Of a stretch of DNA of 64,000 nt, positions 7,233 through 22,200 are shown piece by piece. The notes below the pieces were generated by a model. It saw only the letters and a list, made by a program, of their open reading frames with translations, was not told where the DNA came from and ran no database searches. Each line of letters opens with the position of its first letter. Position 1 is the stretch's first letter. The position numbers were made by a program, and so were the translations under genes. The stretch is from Pyxidicoccus fallax. GTDB taxonomy: Bacteria; Myxococcota; Myxococcia; Myxococcales; Myxococcaceae. The stretch lies in assembly GCF_012933655.1 (NCBI RefSeq), contig NZ_JABBJJ010000005.1, positions 1-64,000 on the forward strand. Direction: 5' to 3'.

Positions 7233-10200
7233 CTACCGCGAGGACTTCAACACCTCGCGGAGGCGCTCGGCCAGGTCACGGACAGTGGGCTGGCGCAGCA
7301 GGCTGTAGTGGTCACCCGGCAGCAGGTGCCGCTCCAGCCCGTCGCCCACCAGCGCCTTCCAGCCGCCGTCCTCCGGCAGTTCCTCCGCGTCGTCCGTGGC
7401 CTTGAAGAGCATCACGTGCTGCTGCGTGGCCTTCGCATCGTAGCGCCGCGAGGCCAGCAGGTTCGCCTCGAACACCCGGAACAGGGCACGCACGTGCTCG
7501 GTGTCCGTTCCCGGCGGCAGGGCTCCGCTGATGGCCGCCGCGCGCAGCAGCTCCTCCAGCATCGCTTCCGGCGTCATGCCCGCCAGCTGCTCCAGGTCGA
7601 TGGGCAGCTCCGTCAGCGACGCGCCCATCAAGTCCCTCGCGAACATCAGCGCCAGCTGCAAGCGGTCCGGCTCCGGCTGCGCCGCCACGGACACCGCCGG
7701 GACGTACGAGTCGATGAGGACCAGCTTCGCCACTTCTTCACCCATGGCGCGCAGCTGCCGCGCCATCTCGTAGGCGATGACGCCGCCCATGGACCAGCCG
7801 CCCAGGAAGTAGGGCCCGGAGGGCTGCACGGTGCGAATGGCCTTCACGTACTCGGCGGCCATCTCCTCCACGGTGCCCAGCGGAGGCGTGGTGCCGTCCA
7901 GGCCGCGGGCCTGCAGGCCGTAGAAGGGCCGCTCCGTGCCCAGCAGGCGCGCCAGTTCCGCGTAGCTGAGGACGTTGCCGCCCACCGCGTGCACGCAGAA
8001 GAAGGGCGCGGCGGTGGAGGTGGAGGCCGTGCCGAAGGGCACCAGGGGCGAGTGCGTCCCGGAGTCCTCGCGGCGCAGCAGCGTGGCGAGCTGCTCCACC
8101 GTGGGCGCCTGGAAGAGGGCGGCCAGCGGGAGGTGCCGGCCGGTGGCCTGACGCATGGCCGCCATCAGGCGCACGGCCAGCAGCGAGTGGCCGCCCAGCT
8201 CGAAGAAGCTGGAGCGCACACCCACTGGCTGCACGCCGAGCACCTGCTCCCAGACGCGCACCAGCGTCAGCTCCAGAGAGTCCCTGGGGGCGACGTAGGT
8301 CGAGGCCGGCGTTTCCTGGGCCTGGGGCGCGGGCAGGGCCTTCCGGTCCACCTTGCCGTTGGCGTTGAGGGGCAGGGCGGCGAGGGAGACGAAGGCCGAG
8401 GGCACCATGTACTCGGGCAGGTGCTGCCGGGCGTGGGTGCGCAGCGTGGTGGCCAGCTCCTCGGACTCCGGAGTCGCCCCAGGCGCCGTCACCACGTACG
8501 CGACGAGGCGCTTGTCGCCGGGCACGTCCTCGCGCGCCAGCACCACCGCGTCCTTCACCGCCGGATGCGCGCGCAGCACCGTTTCGATTTCACCCAGCTC
8601 GATGCGGAAGCCGCGCACCTTCACCTGGAAGTCCAGTCGGCCCAGGTACTCCAGCGTGCCGTCCGCCCTCCAGCGCGCCTTGTCGCCCGTGCGGTACATG
8701 CGCGCACCCGGCTCGGTGCTGAAGGGGTTGGGCACGAAGCGCTCGGCCGTAAGGGCCGGGCGTCCGAGGTAGCCCCGGGCCAGACCTTCACCCGCGAGGT
8801 ACAGCTCTCCGGGCACGCCCAGCGGCGCCATCCGCAGCCCCTCATCCAGGACGTAGGCCTGGGTGTTGGGCAGCGGCTGGCCGATGACGGGCGTGGTGAC
8901 GGACGAGTCCTGCACGCTCCACGTAGTCGCGTACACCGTGGCTTCGGTGGGGCCGTAGGCGTTGACCGCTCGCGTGCGCTGGGTGCGGGACAGGGCCTTC
9001 CAGAGGGAGAGGTCCATGGCCTCACCGGCGCAGACCACCATCTGCGGCACGTGCGGGGCTTCCAGCAGTCCCGCCTGAAGCAGCAGGGTGAGCTGGGCGG
9101 GAGTGCAGTCGAGCACGTCGATGCGCTGCTGCTGCACCCAGGCCAGCAGGGCCTCCGGGTCCTTGCGCGTGTTCTCCGACAGGAGGCACAGGCAGTGGCC
9201 GTCGGCGAGATGGAGGAGCTGCTCGACGGAGACGTCGAAGTAGAGCGGCGCGTTGAGGCTCAGGCGCAGGCCGGAGGGCAGGCCGGCGTAGAGAGAGCGA
9301 GCAGTGGCCGCGTGCAGGTGGAGCACCGAGCGGTGCTGCACCATGACGCCCTTGGGCGTGCCCGTGCTTCCCGACGTGTAGATGACGTACGCCAGGTTCT
9401 CCGCGCGGGCGGAGGACGGCACGTCGTGCTCGGGCAGGGCCGCCAGTCGCGCCGCGTCGGTGTCGAGCAGGAGCAGGTGGCGGACCTCCGGCTGCCACGC
9501 GTCAGCGAGGTGCTGGACGGTGAGCAGCACGGCCGCGCCGCTGTCCTGGAGGACGAAGGACTTGCGCTGCGCCGGAGCCGCCGGGTCGACGGGCACGTAC
9601 GCGCCCCCGGCCTTCAGCACCGCCAGTAGGGCGATGAGGGCCTCGGGCGTGCGCTCCAGGCACAGGCCGACGGTGACGTCCGGCCCCACCCCCAGCGTGC
9701 GCAGGTGATGCGCGAGCTGGTTGGCGCGCGTGTTGAGCAGCGCGTAGCTGAGCACCGTGGTGCCGAACTGCACGGCGGGAGCATCCGGCGTGCGGCGCAC
9801 CTGCTGCTCGAAGAGCGTGTGGAGGCAGGCGTCGCCCTGGAAGTCCGCGGCGGTGCCGTTCCACTCGACCAGCATCCGCTGGCGCTCCGTGGCCGTCTGC
9901 AGGGGCAGGGCGGACAGCGGAACCTCGGGCGCGGCCAGGGCCTTCTCCAGCAGGAGCTGGAAGTGGGCCATGAGGCGCTCGGCGGTGGTGCGCTCGAACA
10001 GCTCGGTGCTGAAGACGAGGCCGCCCTGGTAGCCGTCCGGCGTCCGCGTCAGGCCGAGCTCCAGCTCGAAGCGCGCGGTGGTGTGCTCCACCTCCACGCC
10101 CCGAATCGTCAGCTCCGGCAGCGTCAGCCCGGCGTCCGGCGTGTTCTGCAGGACGAAGAGGGCCTGGAACAGCGGCGTGCGGCCCAGGTCACGCGTGGGC

Positions 10201-13200
10201 TGCAGCTCCTCCACCAGCCGCTCGAACGGGACGTCCTGGTGCTCGTACGCGCCCAGGGTGGTGTTGCGCACCTGGGCGAGCAGCTCACGGAAGGTGAGCG
10301 TCGGGGTGAACCGCGCGGGCATCACCAGCGTGTTGACGAAGAAGCCAATGAGGCCCTCCGTCTGCGCGTGGCGCCGGCCCGCGATGGGCGAGCCCACCAG
10401 CACGCCGTCCTGACCCGAGTAGCGGTGCAGCAGGGACTGGAAGCCCGCCAGCAGCAGCATGTAGGGCGTGACGCCCTCACGCTGCGCCAGCGCGTCCAAC
10501 GCCTGGCTGAGCGCCGCCGGCAGGTGCACGGAGACGCTGTCACCCGCGTGCGTCAGCGTCGCGGGCCTCGGCTTGTCGGTGGGCAGCTCCAACGCATTGG
10601 GCGCGCCGGAGAGCAGCTGCTTCCACCAGTCGAGCTGCGCCCGCAGCGTCTGGCCCTGGAGCCAGTCGCGCTGCCAGACGGAGTAGTCGGCGTACTGCAC
10701 CGGCAGCTCCGGCAGGGGCGAGGGCATCCCGCGACGGAAGGCCTCGTACAGCGAGACGACCTCCCGCACCAGCACACCCGTGGACCAGCCGTCCGAGATG
10801 CTGTGGTGCGTGTTGAGCAGCAGCACGTACTCGGTCTCCTCCAGCCGGAGGAGCTGGGCCCGCATCAGCGGACCCGCGGCCAGGTCGAAGGGCCGCTGCG
10901 CGTCCTCGAGGGCGATGCGCATGGCCTCGGACTGGCGCTGCGCGTCGGACAGGCCGCGGAGGTCCACCACCTGGAGCACGCCGTCGCGGGCCGGGTGGAT
11001 GACCTGGAAGGGCTCACCGCCTTCGGAGTGGAAGGTGGTGCGCAGGGCCTCGTGCCGCTGCACCAGCGCATCGAAGGCGCGCTGGAAGGCGGACACCTCC
11101 AGGGTGCCGGTGAGGCGCAGGGCGGCGGGCATGTTGTAGAGCGCGCTGCCGGGCTGGAGCTGGTCGAGGAACCACAGGCGCTGCTGGGCGAAGGACAGCG
11201 GGATGGGGCCATCCCGGCGCGCCTTCGTCAGCTCGGGCATGCGGGCGCCAGCGGTGGCGGCCTGGATGCGCTCCGCGAGGGCGGCCACGGTGGGCGCCTC
11301 GAAGAGGGTGCGCAGCGGCAGCTCCACCTGGAAGGCGGAGCGGATGAGCGCGACCAGCCTCGTCGCCAGGAGCGAGTGGCCTCCCAGCTCGAAGAAGTTC
11401 TCCCGGCGTCCCACGGCGGGCACGCGCAGGAGCTCACGCCACAGCTCCGCGAGGCGGCCCTCCAGCGGCGTCGCGGGAGGCTCGTGGGCCTCCGCGGACT
11501 GGAGCTGGGAGGCCTCCGGCGCGGGCAGCGCCTTGCGGTCCACCTTGCCGTTGGGCGTCAGTGGCAGGGCGGTGAGCGCCACGAAGACCGAGGGCACCAT
11601 GTACTCGGGCAGGTGCTGCCGCAGCGCGGTCCGCAGGCCCGCGATGTCCACGGTGGCCGCGTCCGAGGCCTCGCTGGGAATCACGTACGCCACGAGGCGC
11701 TTGTCGCCAGGAGCGTCCTCGCGAAGCTGGACCACCGCGTCGTGCACCGATGCCTGTGCCCGCAGCGCGGCCTCGATTTCACCCAGCTCGATGCGGATGC
11801 CCCGCAGCTTCACCTGGTTGTCGCCGCGGCCGAGGTACTCCAGGCCGCCGTCACGCCTCCAGCGGGCCTGGTCGCCCGTGCGGTACAGCCGCTCGCCATT
11901 CCCGAAGGGACTGGGGACGAAGCGCTCCGCCGTCAGGTCCGGCCGGCCGAGGTAGCCGCGCGCCAGACCCTCGCCACCGATGAACAGCTCACCGATGACG
12001 CCCGTGGGCACCGGCGCCAGGTCCTTGTCCAGCACGTACAGGGACACGTTCGTCAGCGGCCGGCCGATGGAGACCTCGCGGCCGTCCGACAGGGGCTCGT
12101 TCGCGCAGGCCAGGTCCACCGACGTGGCCACCGCCGTCACCTCCGTGAGGCCATAGGTGTTCAGCAGCGGCACCGCGCTGCCCACGCGGCGGCGCCACTG
12201 CGCCACGCGCTCGGGAATGGCGCGCTCACCGCCGATGACCACCCACTTCAGACCCGCCGGCAGCTTCGCCTTGCCCTCGTCCAGGCTGGCCACGACTTCG
12301 TGCCAGAAGGCCGTGGGCAGGTTGAGCTGGGTGATGCCCGCCGCCTCCACCTTCGCGAGGAAGGCGTCCGGCACGTCGAGCATTTCCGGTGTGCGCAGCA
12401 CCAGCGTGCCGCCGCGCGTGAGGCATGGGTAGATCTCCTCCGCGCTGGTGTCCCAGCTGATGGAGGCGAACTGGAGCACGCGGTCTCCCGGCGCCACCGG
12501 GAAGGCCCGCCACGCCGCCAGGGTGAAGTTCACCAGCGAGCGGTGCTGCACCACCACGCCCTTGGGACGTCCCGTCGAGCCGGAGGTGTACAGCACGTAC
12601 GCCGCTGCCTCGGGAGGCACCACGATGCCGGTGACGGGCAGGTCGCCCGCGTCCGGCAGCGCGTCCACGTCCACCCAGACGCGTCCCGGTGCGTCTCCCA
12701 GCTTCTGGTGGAACGCTCCGCGCGCCACCACCACGCGAGCGCCGCTGTCCTCCAGCATGAAGGCCAGCCGGTCCGCCGGGTACTCAGGGTCCAGCGGCAC
12801 GTAGGCGCCGCCCGCCTTGAGCACTCCCAGCAGCGACACCATCAGCTCCACCGAGCGCTCCACGCACACGGCCACGCGGGTCTCCAGCCCCACGCCCAGC
12901 TGCCGCAGCCGGTGCGCCAGGCGGTTGGCCCGGGCATCCAGCTCCCGGTACGTGACGGACGTTCCGCCGGCCATGACGGCCGGGGCGTCCGGCGTCCTCG
13001 CCACCTGCGCCTCGAACAGCGCGTGGATGCGGACGTCGGAGGGCAGCGCCTCGCGCGCGCCGTTCCACTCCACCAGCAGCCGCTGGCGCTCGTCGGACGC
13101 GAGCAGGGGCAGCGCGTCCACCCGGGCATCCGGCCGGGCGAGCACGCCCTCCAGCAGCTGGCGGAAGTGCTCGAAGAAGCGCGTGGCCGTGGAGGCGTCG

Positions 13201-16200
13201 AACAGGTCGGTGCTGTAGTTGAGCGTTCCGACGAAGCCCTCCGGAGGCCGGAACAGGTCCAGGCTCCACTCGTACAGGGCCACGCCGGTGTCCTCGACTT
13301 CCGCCGGGCGCACGGACAGGTCCGGCAGCACCAGCTCCGGCACCGGGGCGTTCTGCATGGCGAACATCGCCTGGAACAGTGGCGTGCGGCTCGCGTCGCG
13401 CGTGGGCTGCAGCTCCTCCACCAGCTTCTCGAAGGGCACGGCCTGGTGCTCGAAGGCGCCCAGGGTGATGTCACGCACCTGCGCGAGCAGCTCGCGGAAG
13501 GTGAGCGCCGGAGAGAAGCGGGCGCGCAGCACCAGCGTGTTCACGAAGAAGCCGATGAGGCCCTCCGTGGCACCCTGGTTGCGGTTGGCGATGGGCGAGC
13601 CCACCAGCAGGTCGTCCTGCCCCGAGTAGCGGTGCAGCAGCGTCTGGAACACGGCCATCAGCAGCATGAAGGGCGTCACGCCCTCGCGCTGCGCCAGGGC
13701 CTCCACCTGCTGCGTGAGCGACAGCTGCAGGCTCACGTGCAGCGTCGCGCCCTTGTGCGTGAAGACGGCCGGGCGCGGCTTGTCGGTGGGGATGTCCAGC
13801 GCGTGCGGCGCGCCGGCGAGCTGCTCCTTCCACCAGCCGAGCTGCGCCTCCAGCGTCTCGTCCCGCAGCCAGTCGCGCTGCCAGACGGCGTAGTCGGCGT
13901 ACTGCAGCGGCAGCTCCGGCAGCGGCGAGGGCTGGCCGCGGCGGAAGGCCTCGTAGAGCGCCGTCAGCTCGCGCACCAGCACGCCCATGGACCAGCCGTC
14001 GGAGACGATGTGGTGCAGGTGGAGCACCAGCACGTGCTCGCGCGCATTCAGCTTCAGGAGCAGGGTGCGCAGCAGCGGGCCCCGCGACAGGTCGAAGGGC
14101 TGACGCGACTCCTCCGTCGCCAGGCGCACCGCCTCCGCCTTCTTCAGGTCGGCCTCGACAATCTTCGTCAGGTCCACCTTGCGAAGCGGCACGGACAGCG
14201 TCGGGACGATGAACTGGACGGGCTCTCCCTCCACGGAGCGGAAGAAGGTGCGCAGCGACTCGTGGCGGCGCACCAGCTCGTCGAAGCTCCGCTGGAGCGC
14301 GGACTCATCCAGCGAGCCCTCCAGCGTCAGGGCGAGCGGGACGTTGTAGAGCGAGCTACCCGGCTGCAGCTGGTCGATGAACCAGAGGCGGAGCTGGGCG
14401 AAGGACAGCGGGAGGTCGCGGTCGCGCGAGGCCTGGGTGAGGGCCGGGGCGCGGGTGCCGCGAGCGGAGGCGAGGCGCACGGCGAGGCCGGCCACGGTGG
14501 GCGCGGTGAACAGCTCGCTGAGCGGCAGCTCCACGTCCAGCGCGGCGCGGATGCGGGAGACGACCTGGGTGGCCAGCAGTGAGTGGCCGCCCAGCCGGAA
14601 GAAGTCGTCGTGGACGCCCACCTTCTCCAGGTGCAGCACCTCCGCGAAGATTCCGGACAGGCGCGTCTCCAGCTCGTTGCGAGGCGCGACGTACTGGTTC
14701 TCGGAAGCCGCCGGAGCCGACGGGGCGGGGAGGGCCTTGCGGTCCACCTTGCCGTTGGCGTTGAGGGGCAGGGCGGCCATTTCCACGAAGGCCGAGGGCA
14801 CCATGTACTCGGGCAGCTTCTGCTGCACGAAGGCGCGCAGCGCCTCGGTGTCCACGCCCGGCGTGGCCGGCACGAAGTACGCCACCAGGCGCTTGTCGCC
14901 CGGCACGTCCTCGCGCGCCACCACCACCGCCTCCTGAATGCCCGTGTCCTGGCGCAGCGCCGCTTCGACTTCACCCAGCTCGATGCGGAAGCCGCGCACC
15001 TTCACCTGGAAGTCGGTGCGGCCCAGGAACTCCAGCGTGCCGTCCGGCTTCCAGCGCACCTGGTCTCCGGTGCGGTACAGGCGGGCACCGGGCGCCGAGG
15101 CGAAGGGATTGGGGATGAAGCGCTCGGCGGTGAGGTCGGCGCGGTTGAGGTAGCCCCAGGCCAGGCCGTCGCCGCCGACGTACAGCTCGCCGGGGACTCC
15201 CGGGGGCACCGGCTGCAGTGCCGAGTCCAGCACGTACGCGGTGGAGTTGGAGAGGGGCCGGCCGATGGGGACGGAGCGGCCCACGTCGTCGCTCGACGTG
15301 AGGGTGTGCGTGGCGGAGAAGGTGGTGTTCTCGGTGGGGCCGTAGCCGTTGACGAGGACGGCACCGGCGGGCAGGCGGGCCAGGTGCTCGCGCACGCGCT
15401 GGACGGGCAGCACGTCGCCGCCAGCCAGCACCTGCCGCACCTTCGCCAGCGCCTCACCCTGGTGCAGGGCCATCTGCTCGAAGAGGGCGGCCGTCAGCCA
15501 CAGGGTGCTGACGCGCTCCTTGACCAGCAGCGAGGCGAGGTCCTCCAGAGAGAGGGCGCCGGCCGGAGCCAGCACCAACCGCGCCCCGTGCAGCAGCGCG
15601 CCCCAGACTTCCAGGGTGGAAGCATCGAAGGCGGCGGGGGCCAGCTGGAGGACGACTTCCTCCGGGCCGAAGTGGATGAAGCGGCTGCCCTGCACCAAGC
15701 GCACGACGCCCCGGTGAGGCACGCAGACGCCCTTGGGGCGGCCGGTGCTGCCGGAGGTGAACATGACGTACGCCAGCGCGTTGGCGTCCACGCGCACCTC
15801 AGGCGCGGTGGCCGGCTGGGTGGCGATGGCGCTCCACTCCGCGTCGAGCAGCACGAGTGAGCCGCCGGCCTCCTTCAGCGAGCCGGTGAGCGACTGCTGG
15901 GTGAGGACGACGGAGACACCGGCCTCGCTCAGCATCCAGCCGATGCGCTCGGCGGGGTGGTTCGCGTCAACGGGGACGTAGGCGGCACCGGCCTTGAGGA
16001 TGCCGAGCATGCCGACGATGAGCTCCGGCGAGCGCTCCACGCACAGACCGACACGGGCACCCGGACGCACGCCACGAGTGCGCAGGTAGTGCGCGACCTG
16101 ATTGGCGCGCGTCTCCAGCTCCCCGTAGGTGACGGAGTGCGAGCCGGAAGCCAGGGCCACGGCACCAGGGGCACGCGCCGCCTGCCAGGCGAACAGCGTG

Positions 16201-19200
16201 TGCACGGGCGTGTCACGCGGGTAGTCCACCGCGGTGTCGTTCCAGGTGGAGAGCACCTGGACCCGCTCCTCGCGAGTGAGCATGGACAGCCGGGACAGCG
16301 GCAGCTCCGGCGATGTGACGGCGGCCTCCAACAGCGTGCGGAGGTGCTCGGCCATGCCAGCGATGGTGGCGCGCTCGAACAGCGCGGTGTCGTAGTTGAA
16401 GCCGCCGTGGAAGCCCTCCGCGGTGCGCTGGAAGGTCAGCTCCAGGTCGAAGCGGGTGACGCCGCTGTCCGGCTCCTGGGCGCGCATCGTCAGCCCGGGC
16501 AGGGACAGCGCGGGCATCGGCGCGTTCTGCAACGCGAAGATGGCCTGGACGAGCGGCGTGCGGCTCAGGTCGCGCGCCGGCTGCAGGTCCTCCACCAGCT
16601 TCTCGAACGGCAGGTCCTGGTGCTCGTAGGCGCCCAGGGTGGTGTCGCGCACCTGGGCCAGCAGCTCGCGGAACGACACGGTCTCATCCACGCGCGTGCG
16701 CAGCACGAGGGTGTTCGCGAAGAAGCCGATCATCGCCTCGGCCTCCGCGTGGCGGCGGCCCGCGATGGGCGAGCCGACCGAGATGTCGTCCTGCCCGGAG
16801 TAGCGGTGCAGCAGCACCTGGTAGGCGGCCAAGAGCAGCATGAAGGGCGTGGCGCCCTCGCGCTTCGCCAGGGCCTCCACCGCCTCGCTCAGCTCGCGCG
16901 ACAGGTTCAGCAGCAGGGGCGCGCCCTGGAAGGACTGGCGCGGCGGACGCGGCTTGTCCGTCGGCAGCTCCAGGTGGGACGGAGCGCCCGCGAGCTGCTT
17001 GCGCCAGTAGCCGAGCTGCTCCTCCAGCACCTCGCCCTGGAGCCAGTCGCGCTGCCAGACGGCGTGGTCCGCGTACTGCACGGGCAGCTCGCGCAGCGGC
17101 GAGGGCTGACCCTGGCTGAAGGCCGCGTACAGGGCCGCCATCTCGCGCACCAGCACGCCGGTGGACCAGCCGTCCGAGATGATGTGGTGCAGGTTCAGCA
17201 CCAGCACGTGACGCTGCTCCTCCACCTTCAGCAGGAGCGCCCGCACCAGCGGACCCGTGACGAGGTCGAACGGGCGGCGGGCCTCCTCGGTGGCCAGCCG
17301 CACGGCCTCCGGCTGACGCAGCGAGGAGTCCAGGCGCGTCAGGTCCACGGACTCGATGCGCAGGGACGTGGCGGGGTGGATGACCTGGAACGGCTCACCA
17401 TCCTCCGCGCGGAACGTGGTGCGCAGCGCCTCGTGGCGGCGCACCAGCTCGTCGAAGCTGCGCTGGAGCGCGCCGACATCCAGCGTGCCCTCCAGCGTCA
17501 TGGCCATGGGGATGTTGTACGCGCTGGCCCCCGCGCCGAGCTGGCCGATGAACCACAGCCGCTGCTGGGCGAACGAGAGGGGCAGCGCCATGCTCCGGTC
17601 CGCCCGGGTCAGCGGCGGCACCGCCCGCGAGGTCGCGGCGGCCTGCCCCTTGCGCGAATCCAGACGCTCGGCGAGCGCGGCCACGGTGGGCGCCTCGAAG
17701 AGGGCGCGCAGCGGCAGCTCCGTGCCGAACGTGGCGCGGATGCGCGCCACCAGCTGCGTGGCCAGCAGCGAGTGGCCGCCCAGCTCGAAGAAGCTGTCCT
17801 GCGTGCCCACGCGGCTGACGCCCAGCAGCTGGGCGAAGAGGTCCGCCAGCGCCTGCTCGGTGGGAGTGCTCGGGGCGACGTACCGGCCGCGCTGGGCCAC
17901 CGAGGCGTCCGGCGCGGGCAGAGCCTTGCGGTCCACCTTGCCGTTGGTCGTCAGCGGCAGCACGCCCAGGTGCACCACGGCGGAGGGCACCATGTACTCG
18001 GGCAGCTTGGACTGCACGTAGGCGCGCAGCTCGGTGGGGTCGAGCGGGCCCGCGTCGCCGGTGACGTAGGCCACCAGCCGCTTGTCGCCCGGGGTGTCCT
18101 GGCGCACGACGGCCACGGCCTCGCGCACGCCGGGGTGCGTCAGCAGCACCGCTTCGACCTCGGCCAGCTCGATGCGGTAGCCGCGCACCTTCACCTGGTT
18201 GTCGATGCGGCCGAGGAACTCCAGCACGCCGTCGTTCCGCCAGCGCGCCTTGTCACCGGTGCGGTACAGGCGCTCGCCGGGGATGGCGCTGAAGGGGTTG
18301 GGGATGAAGCGCTCCGCCGTCAGGTCCGGACGGGAGAGGTAGCCGCGCGCCAGGCCGTCGCCGCCGATGAACAGCTCACCGGGGATGCCCGCGGGCACCG
18401 GCTGGAGGTACGCGTCCAGCACGTACACCTGCGTGTTCGCGATGGGCGTGCCGATGGGGATGGAGGTGCCCACGTGGGCCGCGTACGTCATGCGGTACGT
18501 GGAGGTGAAGAGGGTGGACTCGGTGGGGCCGTAGCAGGCCGTCACCGGAATCCCCAGCTCCTCCACCACGCGCCGGACGTGCGGCGCGGAGACGACGTCG
18601 CCACCCGTGAGCAGCTGGCGCACGCCGCGCAGCGCCTCGGGCTTGAAGTCCACCACCTGGGAGAACAGACCCGAGGTCAGGTGCAGCGTGGTGATGCGGT
18701 GCCGCTGGAGCACGCTGTCGAGCAGCTCCAGGTCGCTGGGCGACTGCGGCGGGAAGACGACGAGGCGGCCGCCGAAGAGCAGGGGACCCCAGACCTCCAG
18801 CGTCGAAGCGTCGAAGGAGATGGGGGCGATGAGGAGGAAGGTCTCCTCGGGCCCCAGGTGCGCGTACTTCGCGCCGTGCAGCAGGCGCATGACGCCGCGG
18901 TGCTCGACGGCCACGCCCTTGGGCCGGCCGGTGCTGCCCGACGTGAAGTCCACGTACGCCAGGTGCCGGGCCGTGACGCCGGACACGGGCCGCGAGCGCG
19001 GCAGCATGTCCAGGTGCAGGTCCTCCACCAGCAGGCACGGCACGGACTCCGAGACGGGCAGTCCCGTGCGCAGCGCGCGCGAGGTGATGAGCATCCGGGG
19101 CGGCGCGTCCTCCAGCATGAAGGCCAGCCGCTGCGCCGGGTACGAGGCATCCAGCGGCAGGTACGCGCCGCCGGCCTTGAGGATGGCCAGCAGCGAGACG

Positions 19201-22200
19201 ATGAGCTCGACGGAGCGCTCCAGGCACACGGCCACCAGCGCATCCGGACCCACGCCGTGCAGGCGCAGCAGGTTCGCGAGCTGGTTGGCGCGCGCGTCGA
19301 GCTGCGCGTACGTCAGGCGCTGCTCGCCGAACTCCAGGGCGATGGCGTCCGGGCGCAGGGCGACCTGCTGCTCGAACAGGTGGTGGATGCACGCCTCGCG
19401 CGGGTAGTCCGAGGCGGTGTCGTTCCAGTCCAGCAGTACCTGCTGGCGCTCGTCCCGCGTCAGCAGCGGCAGGAAGGGCACCGGCAGGTCCGGCGAGGCG
19501 ACGACGGCGCGGGCCAGCCCGGCGAGGTGCTCCGCCATGCGCTCCACGGTGGCCCGGTCGAACAGGCTCGTGGAGTACTCGAAGCGCACCGTCATTCCGC
19601 CGCCGTGCTCCCACATCTCCAGGCCCAGGTCGAACTTGGACGTGGTGGCGGGCACCTCCACGGAGGTGAGCTGGAGCGCCTGCGGGGTGGCGCTGATGTC
19701 CGGCGTGTTGATGACGTTGAGGCTGACCTGGAACACCGGCGTGCGGCTCAGGTCGCGCGGCAGCTGGAGCAGGTCCATCAGCCGCTCGAAGGGCGCGTCC
19801 TGGCGCGCGTAGGCGCCCAGGGCCTGCTGCTTCACGCGGGCCAGCAGCTCACGGAAGCTGGGGCCGCCGGACAGCCGCGCGCGGAAGGCGAGCGTGTTGA
19901 CGAAGCAGCCGATGAGCCCCTCCATCTCCGGACGCGTGCGGCCGGCGATGGGCGTGCCGATGGCGAAGTCCTCCTGGCCCGAGTGCCGGCCCAGCAGGAG
20001 CTGGTAGAGCGCCAGCATCACCATGAAGGGCGTGGCGCCCTCCTTGCGGCCGAGCGCCAGCAGCGGCTCGAACAGCTCCTTCGGCCACTCGGCGGTGAGG
20101 CGGTCGCCCGCGTACGACTGCACGGCGGGACGCGGCCGGTCCGTGGGCAGCTCCAGCACCGGGACGCCCAGGAGGTGGTCCTTCCACCAGCGCAGCTGCT
20201 CCTCCAGCACGGCGCCTTCCAGGTACTGGCGCTGCCAGACGGCGTAGTCCGCGTACTGGATGGGCAGCTCCGGCAGCGGCGAGGGGATGCCCGCGCCGGC
20301 GCAGGCGTAGAGGACGGTCAGCTCCTGAGCGAGCACCATGTTGCACCACGCGTCGGAGATGGCGTGGTGGAGGATGAGACTGAGGACGTGGTCCTCGGGG
20401 CCCACGCGCAGCAGCTTCGCGCGCACCGGGCTCTTCGCCAGGTCGAAGGGCAGCTCGGTGTGCTCGTGGCACATCCGCATCATCGCCGCCTCACGCTCCT
20501 CGGGCGTGGCGCCGGGCACGTCCACCACCGGCATGGGCAGGCGCGCCTCCGGGTGGATGAGCTGCACGGCCTGGCCGTTGTCCGTGACGGTGTACGTCGT
20601 GCGCAGCACCTCGTGCCGGCGCACCAGCTCGTCCAGCGCGGCCTGGAGCGCGACGGGGTCCAGCGCGCCCTTGAGCCGGAAGTTGGCCGGGTTGTTGTAG
20701 GCAATGTTGCTCGGCTCGAGCTGCTGGAGGTACCAGAGCCGCTGCTGCGCGAAGGAGAGCGGCAGGGGACGGTCCCTCGGCGCGCGCGGAATCGGCGGCG
20801 GCGCGCCCGGCACGGTGGCCGCGCGAGGCGCCGGAGCCGCCGGGGTGGCCGGACGCGGCGCCGGGGGCGCGGAGGGCTTCGCGGCCGGCGCGGACGCCGG
20901 AGGCGCCTTGGCGGCCGGAGCATTCATGGGCTCCACGCGGCCGTCCGTGCGGAGGCGGGCGTAGCGGCCCGTGCGGTAGAGCTTCCGCGAGCCACCGAGC
21001 GGGTGGGGCACCAGCCGGCGGCGCTCCTCGTCGGGCGCGCGCCAGAGGCCCTGCGGCAGGCCGGTGCCTTCCAGCGCCAGCTCGCCCACGACACCCGCCG
21101 GAACGGGCTGACCGCCCGGATCCAACACCCAGGCCTGGAGGCCCGAGGGCACGCGCTCACCCGGGGCCTTCGGCACCAGGGCTCCCTCGGTGGCGCCGCC
21201 CGCGAGCAGCACCTCCACGCCCGAGGACTTGTGCAGCGCCGTGGCCAGCTCCGCCGAGGCGCCTTCGAGCACCAGGGCTCCCACCGCGCCCAGCTTCTCG
21301 CGGGCGCCGGGCTGGTCCACCAGCGTGCGGGCCAGACGCGCGGAGACGTGCAGGACGGCGGCGCGGGACTCGCTCGCCAGCTCCAGCAGCTCACCCACGC
21401 CCTGCTCACCCTCGACCAGCACCTGCTCCTGGTGGACGGTGAACTCGGCCTCCATGCGCTCGCGCAGCTTCGCGAGCCGGCGCAGGCTGTCCAGCACCAC
21501 CGGCGTGTCCACGCCGAAGTCGATGAGGCAGGCCACCTCGTCCACGTCCGCGTCGCGCATGGCGTGCAGCCGCTTCATGCCGCTCTCCACCGTGCCGATG
21601 AGGCCGGTGGCCAGCGCGAAGTTCTCGAACGAGTGTTCGAGCATGGCGTTGATGTCGTCCTCGGAGAGCTTGTCGACCTCGCCCTTGTAGCCCTGCGCCG
21701 ACAGCAGGCTGGCGATGATGTCCGCCGAGCCGCGGAAGTACGTCAGCAGCGGCTTGCGCACCGTGCGCAGCACCTCCTGCTCTTCGTCACCGATGAAGGT
21801 GTGGGCCATGCAGGTGATGTGGCCGCGGCCCGGGTGGCCATTGCGCCGCCATGCCTCGCGGTACAGCGCCACCTTGGGCTTCATCTCCTCCAGGGAGTGC
21901 GCCAGCAGGCCCGTGAGCAGGCCCGCGCCCAGCTCGCCCGCCATCCGGAAGGTCTCCGGGCTGGACGTGGCGGTGAGCCACACGGGCAGCTCCTTCTGCA
22001 CCGGCTTCGGACGCAGGCCCACCTCCACGGTGGTGCCGGCGCCGCCCGGACGGCGCTGCTTCTCGCCGCGCCAGAGGGCGCGCAGCGTCTCCAGGTTGCG
22101 CAGCAGGATGTTGCGCCGGTCCTCGTACGCGAGCGGGTTGAAGGTGAAGTCCTGCACGTGCCAGCCCGTGGCCACCGACAGGCCCACGCGGCCCTGGGAG

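Noticed and set aside
7160-7240. Complete tRNA gene
   Set aside because: Only a T-arm and acceptor-like 3' end can be formed; no D-arm, anticodon arm or matching 5' acceptor strand.
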